A stretch of 20,711 bases of DNA, taken from NCBI GenBank assembly GCA_934746785.1, contig CAKVFO010000054.1:1-20711 (forward strand). The letters run 5' to 3'. Numbering within the stretch: the first letter of the stretch is position 1; every line of letters starts with the position of its first letter. The stretch comes from an uncultured Clostridium sp. GTDB lineage: Bacteria > Bacillota > Clostridia > Clostridiales > Clostridiaceae. The notes under the pieces were generated by a model that worked only from the letters and a program-made list of their open reading frames with translations, did no database searches and was not told where the DNA came from. This document shows, piece by piece, positions 15,324 through 20,711 of the stretch. Both the position numbers and the translations under genes were made by a program.

Positions 15324-15397
15324 TCTAGCACTCCTTTAATATATTGTTATTTTTTTCACTTTTAGTTTTGCACTTTTTTACTTAAGTTACTTTAATA

Positions 15398-15440
15398 ATT
15401 ATAATTTAATTTAAAAAAATACACCGTGATAATTATCACG
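15398..15440 (-). promoter_or_regulatory. Predicted asrABC promoter with Crp/Fnr-like operator
   Basis: The minus strand has a perfect -10 TATAAT (15403-15398) but no recognisable -35. The palindrome CGTGATAATTATCACG (15425-15440), of form GTGAT-N4-ATCAC, is centred 41.5 bases before the expected start near 15391. That is the class II activator position for Crp/Fnr proteins. Arm sequence and spacing resemble Fnr (TTGAT-N4-ATCAA) and Crp sites. The regulator is unproven; the adjacent Crp-family gene is the obvious candidate. Confidence 0.62.
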
Positions 15441-15446
15441 ATGTTT
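15414..15446 (-). terminator. Intrinsic terminator of the Crp-family gene, overlapping the asr operator
   Basis: The same palindrome forms, on the minus strand, a stem of about ten pairs (ACATCGTGAT with ATCACGGTGT, one T-G pair, AATT loop). It is followed by A and seven T residues. It lies about 60 bases after the regulator's stop codon, where a terminator is needed, so one sequence appears to serve both functions. Confidence 0.65.
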
Positions 15447-15503
15447 TTAAAAAAGTTGAAAAATTCAAAGCTCAAGGCAATTGAAAATCAATCTTAAATA
15501 GTT

Positions 15504-16190
15504 TTATGATTTGAAGAATTTTGCTAAATTATTTAATTTAGGTATTATAATTCTTTTATTTGTATATATTATTAATTCTTCTCTTTGTAGAACTTTCATA
15601 GCTCTAGAAACTGTCTCTCTGGGAGTTCCTAGAAAATCTGCAATATAAGTAATTGTTAAATCCATATTTATCATAATTCCATCTTTATGACCTACTCCAT
15701 AATCACGTCCAAGTTTATAAATTTTAGCTGCTAGTTTCTTTTCAATCTTCACTGAAGATGGTGTATTCTTAAGCTGTCTATACATTCTTCTAGTCTTCAT
15801 AGATAAAGAAATAATTATATTCTTACACAACTGAAAATCCTCTTCCATTATTTTTAAAAGTTCATTTTTATCAATCCCTAAAATATTAGCATTCATAATG
15901 ACTTCACAGTTTATTGATGCTGGAAGATCTTTTATTATTACTTCATTAATTATTTTACCCCTATCTAACATAAAGATTACTTTTTTTTGGCCATTTTCAT
16001 TTATCTTATATAAAGATACAGCACCACTTATTAAAAAATATATAATATTTACACGCTCTTTATCATAAAATAACATATGTCCTGTATCATATTTCTTTAT
16101 TTCACTCATCTTTAATATTTTAGTGATAGTCTTTTCGTCAATGTCTTTAAATGACTCAAGTTGACTTAATTCTTTGCTTGTTATATTCAT
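15504..16190 (-). CDS. Crp/Fnr-family transcriptional regulator
   Basis: The 228-residue protein has the two-domain Crp layout. An N-terminal cyclic-nucleotide-binding-like barrel (about 10-120, with GHMLFYDKERVNIIYFLISGAV) is followed by a dimerisation helix. A C-terminal winged helix has TITYIADFLGTPRETVSRAMKVLQ as its helix-turn-helix. The Glu and Arg in the recognition segment RETVSR match Crp/Fnr proteins that read GTGA or TTGA half-sites. No N-terminal cysteine cluster is present, so it is not a classical oxygen-sensing Fnr; the ligand is unknown. It lies between asrABC and the divergent modABC operon, so control of sulfite, nitrate or molybdenum genes is likely. AGAGGTG precedes the ATG. 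Confidence 0.88.
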   Translation of the reverse strand: MNITSKELSQLESFKDIDEKTITKILKMSEIKKYDTGHMLFYDKERVNIIYFLISGAVSLYKINENGQKKVIFMLDRGKIINEVIIKDLPASINCEVIMNANILGIDKNELLKIMEEDFQLCKNIIISLSMKTRRMYRQLKNTPSSVKIEKKLAAKIYKLGRDYGVGHKDGIMINMDLTITYIADFLGTPRETVSRAMKVLQREELIIYTNKRIIIPKLNNLAKFFKS

Positions 16191-16210
16191 GTTTACACCT
16201 CTATTTTTTT

Positions 16211-16232
16211 CATAACGTTCAACCTCGTTATG
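16211..16232. promoter_or_regulatory. Inverted repeat CATAACG-N8-CGTTATG at the regulator's transcript start
   Basis: Seven-base perfect arms lie immediately downstream of the predicted start of the Crp-family transcript. It contains TAAC-N10-GTTA, the same core as the repeat in the modA promoter. It may be an operator or a 5'-end mRNA hairpin. Confidence 0.55.
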
Positions 16233-16241
16233 GCTTTAACA

Positions 16242-16269
16242 ATTATACATACTTATTATTTTTTTTCAA
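16242..16269 (-). promoter_or_regulatory. Predicted promoter of the Crp-family gene
   Basis: On the minus strand TTGAAA (16269-16264) and TATAAT (16247-16242) are separated by 16 bases, preceded by TG at the -10. The expected start near 16235 lies just upstream of the inverted repeat at 16211-16232. Confidence 0.65.
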
Positions 16270-16288
16270 TAGATAGCTTATTCTTTTA

Positions 16289-16330
16289 TTGAAAAATTTA
16301 ATCATAAATGCTAACATAATTGAATGTTAG
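16289..16330 (+). promoter_or_regulatory. Predicted modABC promoter with overlapping operator-like inverted repeat
   Basis: TTGAAA (16289-16294), a 17-base spacer and TAACAT (16312-16317) form a plausible promoter. CTAACAT-N6-ATGTTAG (16311-16330, perfect seven-base arms) covers the -10 and the expected start, where a repressor would act. Its TAAC-N10-GTTA core recurs in the divergent promoter. No ModE gene is in the window. Confidence 0.55.
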
Positions 16331-16373
16331 TATCAATTACATTTAATATTTTTACAACTTTAGGAGGTACAAA

Positions 16374-17150
16374 ATGAAAACATTAAAAAAGTTATTGACT
16401 TTAACAATGACTATAATTTTAACTCTTTCTCTATTTGGCTGCGGAGCTAAAAATAAAAACACAGAATCAGCTAACCTTACAATTTCAGCTGCTGCCAGCT
16501 TAAAAGAAGTTATGGCAGAAATAGAAACAGAATTTAAGAAAGAATATCCTAATATAAATTTAACTTTCACTTATGGTTCTTCAGGTTCACTTCAAAAACA
16601 AATTGAACAAGGCGCCCCTTCTGACTTATTTATTTCAGCTGGTGAATCTCAAATGAACGCTCTTTCAGAAAAAGGACTATTAATTGATGATAGTGTAAAA
16701 ACTTTAGTAAAAAATAACTTAGTATTAATAACTACTTCTTCTGATATAACTTCTATAAATGATTTAACAACTGACAAAGTAACTCACATTGCTGTAGGTG
16801 AACCTTCTTCAGTTCCTGCTGGTAAATATGCAGACCAATCTTTAACTAACCTAAGTCTTAAAGATGCAGTAAGTTCAAAACTTGTTTACGCTAAAGATGT
16901 GAAAGAAGTTTTATCTTGGACTGTATCAGGTAATGCCGATGCTGGATTTGTATATCAAAGCGATACTTATAATAATAATTCAATAAATGTTATTGAAACT
17001 ATTTCAGAAGACTATCATTCTCCAATAACTTATCCAGCTGCTATTATAAAATCAACTCAAAGCCCTGATGCTGCAAAGTCTTTTGAAGACTTCTTATTTA
17101 CTGATAAAGCAAAAAAACTTTTCACTAAGTATGGTTATGAACCACTTTAA
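16374..17150 (+). CDS. modA: Molybdate ABC transporter substrate-binding lipoprotein ModA
   Basis: ModA captures molybdate (or tungstate) outside the membrane and hands it to ModBC. The 258-residue precursor has a lysine-rich start, a hydrophobic stretch and a lipobox LFGC with Cys23 as lipidation site. The mature part carries the family signatures ISAAASLKEVM at the oxyanion site, YGSSGSLQKQIEQGAPSDLFISAG, and later VGEPSSVPAGKY and GNADAGFVYQSD. AGGAGG precedes the ATG. It is first of modABC, divergent from the Crp-family gene. Supplying molybdate fits the cofactor operon and NarB in the same window. Sequence does not separate molybdate from tungstate preference. Confidence 0.94.
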   Translation: MKTLKKLLTLTMTIILTLSLFGCGAKNKNTESANLTISAAASLKEVMAEIETEFKKEYPNINLTFTYGSSGSLQKQIEQGAPSDLFISAGESQMNALSEKGLLIDDSVKTLVKNNLVLITTSSDITSINDLTTDKVTHIAVGEPSSVPAGKYADQSLTNLSLKDAVSSKLVYAKDVKEVLSWTVSGNADAGFVYQSDTYNNNSINVIETISEDYHSPITYPAAIIKSTQSPDAAKSFEDFLFTDKAKKLFTKYGYEPL

Positions 17151-17166
17151 AATTTAGGAGAAAAAT

Positions 17167-17850
17167 ATGATTACAGATTTATCACCACTTTTTATTTCTA
17201 TAAAATGCGCTGTCATTTCCACTATTATCACATTTTTTATTGGGATAATAGTTTCCTATGCAGTAGCTAATTATGAAGGAAAATTAAAAGGCTTAATTGA
17301 TGGCATCTTAACACTGCCATTAATTCTGCCTCCTACTGTAGTAGGTTTTTTTCTATTAATTCTCTTTGGGAAAAATGGTCCTATAGGAAAACTTTTATTA
17401 GAATTTAACACAACTGTTATCTTTTCCTTTTCAGCTACAGTAATTTCAGCTACAGTAGTATCTTTTCCTATGATGTATAGAACTGCTCGTTCTGCCTTTG
17501 AACAGATAGACAAAAATGTAATTTATGCCGCAAGAACTTTAGGCTTAAGTGAATTTAAAATCTTTTATAAAGTTGCTATCCCCCTTGCTTTTCCAGGAAT
17601 TATAGGCGGCCTTGTTTTATCCTTTGCAAGAGCTATTGGTGAATTTGGAGCAACTTTAATGCTTGCTGGTAATATTCCAGGCAAAACTCAGACTATGCCA
17701 CTTGCTATCTTCTTTGCTGTAGAAGGAAATGATATGAGAACTGCCCTAATATGGGTTTTAATAATAGTATCTTTCTCTTTAATATCAATACTTATTTTAA
17801 ACTACTGGTGTGATATTCAAAGAAAATTTATTAAAAGGAGGGCTAAATAA
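17167..17850 (+). CDS. modB: Molybdate ABC transporter permease ModB
   Basis: ModB is the membrane channel of the importer. The 227-residue protein has about five membrane segments. The first is ITFFIGIIVSYAVANYEG and the second follows from LTLPLILPPTVVGFFLL. The cytoplasmic EAA loop that contacts the ATPase reads AARTLGLSEFKIFYKVAIPL at about 123-142, followed by the GEFGATLMLAGNIPGKTQT segment typical of ModB. The length is normal. It starts 16 bases after modA, with AGGAG upstream, and its stop codon shares one base with the modC start (TAATG), indicating coupled translation. Confidence 0.94.
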   Translation: MITDLSPLFISIKCAVISTIITFFIGIIVSYAVANYEGKLKGLIDGILTLPLILPPTVVGFFLLILFGKNGPIGKLLLEFNTTVIFSFSATVISATVVSFPMMYRTARSAFEQIDKNVIYAARTLGLSEFKIFYKVAIPLAFPGIIGGLVLSFARAIGEFGATLMLAGNIPGKTQTMPLAIFFAVEGNDMRTALIWVLIIVSFSLISILILNYWCDIQRKFIKRRAK

Positions 17851-18881
17851 TGAGCTTAAAAATAAATATCAAAAAGTCTTTACCTTCCTTTAATCTTAAT
17901 ATAGATTTTGAATATGAAGGTGGAATTCTTGGAATATTAGGAGCTTCTGGCTCTGGAAAAAGTATGACACTAAAATCTATAGCAGGTCTTATTAAGCCTG
18001 ACAGTGGAAGCATTATATTAAATGAGAAAATTTTATTTGATTCAAGAAATAAGATAAATTTGAAACCCCAAAAAAGAAGTGCTGGCTACCTTTTTCAAAA
18101 TTATGCTCTTTTCCCTAATATGACAGTGAAAGAAAATATAGAATCTGGTATCTTTAATTTACCAAAGGCTGAAAGAAAAAGCATTGCTGAATATTATATA
18201 AAAAAGCTAGATTTAATTGGTCTTGAAAATCACTATCCAAGTGAACTTTCAGGAGGACAGATGCAAAGGACAGCTTTAGCTCGTGCCATTGCTCCAGAAC
18301 CAGATGTTCTTTTACTTGACGAGCCTTTTTCTGCTTTAGATATCCATTTAAAAAGTCAGCTGGAAAAAGATCTAATTCCAATTTTAAAAGAATATAAAGG
18401 AATTATTATTATGGTAAGTCATAACATTGAAGAAGCTTATAAAATATGTGATGATATCATAGTTTATGATAAAGGAACAGCACTTCCTAAAAGGAAAAAG
18501 GAAGAGTTATTTAATAGTCCTCAAACCCTTGCTGAAGCTCGTCTTACAGGATTTGAGAATATATTTAGATGCAAAAAAATTGATGATTATAAAGTTTATA
18601 TAGAAGATTTAGACTATACTTTCTTTACAGAAGAAAGTATATCAGAAAATATAAATTATATAGCTGTTAGATCTCATGATATTGAAATATATTCCTCTCA
18701 ATATGATAATACTACTGCTTTTAAAATTAATAATATAATTGAAAATCCCTTTAGTTATACGATTTTTGCTTCAAATAAATCTAACAAAAGTTTAGAAATA
18801 AAAGTATCCAAAGATAATTTTAATTTCAATGTTAATGATTTAATTTATATTAATATGAAAAACTTTGTATTTTTACTCTAG
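17850..18881 (+). CDS. modC: Molybdate ABC transporter ATP-binding protein ModC
   Basis: ModC powers molybdate import. The 343-residue ATPase has Walker A GASGSGKS (31-38), Q-loop Q83, signature LSGGQ (133-137), Walker B LLLDE (154-158) and switch His191. The order and spacing are those of an active ABC ATPase. The C-terminal 110 residues after about 230 correspond to the place of the TOBE/Mop molybdate-sensing domain, though this part is divergent and poor in the usual motifs, so regulation by bound oxyanion is uncertain. It is the last gene of modABC. Confidence 0.92.
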   Translation: MSLKINIKKSLPSFNLNIDFEYEGGILGILGASGSGKSMTLKSIAGLIKPDSGSIILNEKILFDSRNKINLKPQKRSAGYLFQNYALFPNMTVKENIESGIFNLPKAERKSIAEYYIKKLDLIGLENHYPSELSGGQMQRTALARAIAPEPDVLLLDEPFSALDIHLKSQLEKDLIPILKEYKGIIIMVSHNIEEAYKICDDIIVYDKGTALPKRKKEELFNSPQTLAEARLTGFENIFRCKKIDDYKVYIEDLDYTFFTEESISENINYIAVRSHDIEIYSSQYDNTTAFKINNIIENPFSYTIFASNKSNKSLEIKVSKDNFNFNVNDLIYINMKNFVFLL

Positions 18882-18906
18882 GGTTCTTTTACTTTCAAGA
18901 ACCTTG
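18879..18906 (+). terminator. Possible modABC terminator hairpin
   Basis: GGTTCTT (18882-18888) pairs with AAGAACC (18897-18903), extendable to ten pairs that include the modC stop codon. No T-tract follows on either strand, so termination efficiency is doubtful. Placement right at the operon end is the main argument. Confidence 0.35.
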
Positions 18907-18921
18907 GAGTATTTACTACTA

Positions 18922-19092
18922 TTAATCTCCATTCTTAATAAAAGGTGTACAGCCTCCTTCAAAAACTTCTATCTCTAGTTTACTCATTTTATCTTTACTT
19001 AAGTTCTCCTTTAAAACTGAATAAATTTCATTTAAATCATTATCTAAAAATAAACTGGCACTTTTCTAAGTTATAGAGTAATAAGTGTTATC
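18922..19092 (-). pseudogene. Decayed gene remnant, family unknown
   Basis: On the minus strand 47 protein-like codons run from 19065 to a TAA at 18922-18924. They begin KSASLFLDNDLNEIYSVL and end EIEVFEGGCTPFIKNGD. A TAG (19066-19068) precedes them, and in the same frame further upstream DNTYYSIT also looks coding. There is no start codon with a ribosome binding site at the 5' side. It looks like the C-terminal end of a lost gene, on the strand opposite to its neighbours. I cannot name the family. A chance open frame remains possible. This is the only recognisable content of the 274-base gap apart from the hairpin at its left and the promoter at its right. Confidence 0.4.
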
Positions 19093-19102
19093 TTACATAT
19101 TA

Positions 19103-19131
19103 TTGAATAAAATTACCTATAATGGTATAAT
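19103..19131 (+). promoter_or_regulatory. Predicted promoter of the secreted-protein gene
   Basis: TTGAAT (19103-19108), a 17-base spacer and a perfect TATAAT (19126-19131) lie about 30 bases before the ATG at 19162, with AGGAGG at 19147-19152 in between. Spacing and sequence fit a vegetative sigma-A promoter. Confidence 0.75.
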
Positions 19132-19161
19132 ATACAATATTAATTTAGGAGGTATTTGTGC

Positions 19162-20514
19162 ATGAAAAAAAATTTTTTAAAAACAATTTTATTACTAACA
19201 CTAATTGTATTATATTGTACTATAGTAAATACAGTGGCTTCAGCTGCAGAAAATAGTATAACTCTAACTGCTGAACCTATACCAACCAAAAATTGCATTT
19301 CTTTAAATTGGACTTCTTCTGACCCTTCACAAAATTATTTCTATAGACTTTTTTCACAAGGAGAAGATGAAGATAAACCTCAAAGTATGCCAACAAAAAG
19401 TTCTAATATTAGAGTTTTAAATGTTTACCCAGATGAAGGTGATGAGCTAAAGACTTGGATAGTAGATGAAAACTTCGGAAAAGGACTTATTACAGTTGAA
19501 AAAGTAACTCAAAAACAATTTAATGACAATCCTTATTACTATTTAAAAAATGATGAAGGCCAATGGAAATATGATGTAGTATATTTTGGTGGATGGAATG
19601 CACATAATGGACAAGGCATTTCGCCTACTGGTGCTGATGCCATCAGAGAATATGCAAATTTAGGTTACGGAGTACTTTTTGGACATGATACTATTAGAGG
19701 TAACGGCGATGGAAACTTTTGGGCACTAAGAGATTTAGTTGACATTGAATATAGCTCTTCTATTTTTGGTGTTTGTGCAGTTGATCGTTCAAAAAGAACT
19801 GTTATAAAAGTTTCAAAAAAAGGACTTCTTACAAATTATCCATATCAATTAAATGATGAATTAACAATTCCAATAAGTCATACTACACTTCATGCCACAA
19901 AAGGAGATATATGGTTTAAGTTTAAAGAAGCAAATCCATATGAAAGTAATGCTAACTTTTATTTAACAACTAATAATAACTGTGCGATGATACAAACCGG
20001 AAATAATAATGGTGCCGCTACAGATGACGAAAAAAAGATTCTAACAAATACATTATTATATCTAGCTCAAATGAGTACAAATCAATCAACTGAACTTCAT
20101 AAAACTCAAGATTTTACTGCTCCAGATAAACCTCAAATCGTAAGCCTAACAAAAAATTTCATCACTAATGAAACTTCAATTTCATTTGAATCTGCAAAAG
20201 ATAATGGAAATACTTACAACTTTTATGTTGAAGGATATCCTATAGAAAATGGTGTAGCTAATAAAGAAAAAGCTATCAAGTCAAACTTAGTATCTTCTAC
20301 TATAACAACAGGCATAAAAGGCTATATAGCTGTTGCTGATGATAATAAAGATACTAAACTTACTGATGCAAGCATGGCAAATAGTAATACTACTTTCACT
20401 TGTAATAAAGTATATCCTTCAGATTACTATATTCATGTAGCAGCTGTCGACAATGCAGGTAATATATCTGAAACAACTACTATTAAAGTACCTGCTTCTT
20501 TTGAAATAAATTAA
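19162..20514 (+). CDS. Secreted protein of unknown function with possible fibronectin-type-III-like ends
   Basis: The chosen ATG at 19162 lies nine bases after AGGAGG; a TTG at 19156 would be too close. The 450-residue product has a signal peptide (MKKNFLKTILLLT core, cleavage near VASA at residues 25-28) and no anchor or LPXTG motif. Residues about 30-70 and 320-448 look like beta-sandwich modules; the latter ends HVAAVDNAGNISETT, typical of fibronectin-III-like or Ig-like repeats. The middle (about 78-300) starts IRVLNVYPDEGDELKTWI and contains VVYFGGWNAHNG and YANLGYGVLFGHDT. It resembles conserved clostridial extracellular proteins whose domain may be DUF5057-like, a comparison from memory. 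It has its own promoter and no obvious link to the molybdenum genes. A surface or cell-wall-associated role is inference. Confidence 0.8.
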   Translation: MKKNFLKTILLLTLIVLYCTIVNTVASAAENSITLTAEPIPTKNCISLNWTSSDPSQNYFYRLFSQGEDEDKPQSMPTKSSNIRVLNVYPDEGDELKTWIVDENFGKGLITVEKVTQKQFNDNPYYYLKNDEGQWKYDVVYFGGWNAHNGQGISPTGADAIREYANLGYGVLFGHDTIRGNGDGNFWALRDLVDIEYSSSIFGVCAVDRSKRTVIKVSKKGLLTNYPYQLNDELTIPISHTTLHATKGDIWFKFKEANPYESNANFYLTTNNNCAMIQTGNNNGAATDDEKKILTNTLLYLAQMSTNQSTELHKTQDFTAPDKPQIVSLTKNFITNETSISFESAKDNGNTYNFYVEGYPIENGVANKEKAIKSNLVSSTITTGIKGYIAVADDNKDTKLTDASMANSNTTFTCNKVYPSDYYIHVAAVDNAGNISETTTIKVPASFEIN

Positions 20515-20587
20515 TTCCTTTATTTGTAAAGCAATATACTGTATTATAATAAATCTTGATAGCAAACTTAATAGATAGAGTAGGTAA

Positions 20588-20647
20588 GGGGCTGGTACAA
20601 AGTGGCTGACGCCACGCTTTTCAGCGCAGGAAGTCACTTTGTAAGCC
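20588..20647. repeat. GC-rich stem-loop element at the right edge, possible structured RNA or dispersed repeat
   Basis: GGCT (20590-20593) and TACAAAGTG (20596-20604) pair with CACTTTGTA (20635-20643) and AGCC (20644-20647), a 13-bp stem with a two-base bulge. The enclosed 30 bases hold CGCT-TTTC-AGCG. Base composition here is clearly more GC-rich than its surroundings. Neither strand gives a credible gene. It may continue beyond the window; a TTGGAG/CTCCAA repeat follows at 20672-20704. I do not recognise the family. Confidence 0.5.
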
Positions 20648-20711
20648 ATGCAAAAGGTTCTAAAAGCAAAATTGGAGGATAGAAGTAATATTTTTATGCT
20701 CCAAATCACAA

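Noticed and set aside
15470..15500. TTGAA/TTCAA hairpin as the terminator of the Crp-family gene
   Set aside because: The stem is only five A/T-rich pairs; the palindrome at 15425-15440 with its T-tract is far stronger.
15504..16190. Oxygen-sensing Fnr with an N-terminal iron-sulfur cluster
   Set aside because: The N-terminus has no cysteine cluster and only isolated cysteines occur later, so a ligand-binding Crp-like protein is the safer call.
16211..16330. Standard ModE operator
   Set aside because: The E. coli site has GTTA on the left and TAAC on the right; here the order is reversed, and no ModE gene is in the window.
20419..20709. 96-residue minus-strand ORF at the right edge
   Set aside because: It overlaps the end of the secreted-protein gene and reads through the structured GC-rich element; no start signal and an implausible sequence.

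Overview
The window is AT-rich, densely packed, low-GC Gram-positive DNA with strong AGGAGG-type ribosome binding sites. The gene set (NarB-type nitrate reductase with ferredoxin and FAD partner, AsrABC sulfite reductase, molybdenum cofactor genes) suggests a Clostridium sensu stricto, perhaps close to C. perfringens. The species is an inference. Everything from 1 to 16190 is on the minus strand; everything from 16374 to 20514 is on the plus strand.

Layout from right to left on the minus strand. A Crp/Fnr-family regulator (15504-16190) is followed by asrA-asrB-asrC (15323-12528), encoding a dissimilatory-type anaerobic sulfite reductase. An 87-base gap leads to the nitrate block: narB, a four-cluster ferredoxin, an FAD/NAD oxidoreductase, a TDT/SLAC1-family membrane protein and mobA (12440-7144). 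Directly after mobA lies a 437-base non-coding leader (6707-7143). It holds a probable molybdenum-cofactor riboswitch, a strong intrinsic terminator, a possible antiterminator pairing and a 24-bp tandem repeat. The cofactor operon follows: a molybdopterin-binding protein, moeA, moaC, mobB, moaA, a MOSC protein and mogA (6706-1563), closed by a terminator at 1507-1544. Next to the left edge is an unrecognised coiled-coil gene whose reading frame continues past two in-frame TAA codons.

Rightward, modA-modB-modC (16374-18881) encodes a molybdate ABC importer. A 274-base gap contains a decayed gene remnant. It is followed by a secreted protein of unknown function (19162-20514) and, at the edge, a locally GC-rich structured element.

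Functionally this is a molybdenum/nitrate/sulfite island. ModABC imports molybdate. The moa, moe, mog and mob products build the bis-guanine-dinucleotide cofactor. NarB uses that cofactor to reduce nitrate, fed by the ferredoxin and flavoprotein. AsrABC reduces sulfite and might also handle nitrite. The most interesting points are regulatory. The riboswitch sits at the mobA stop codon, so nar transcription could feed the cofactor operon. A palindrome at -41.5 of a predicted asr promoter also forms the terminator of the Crp-family gene. Two TAAC-N10-GTTA inverted repeats lie in the divergent crp/modA promoters.
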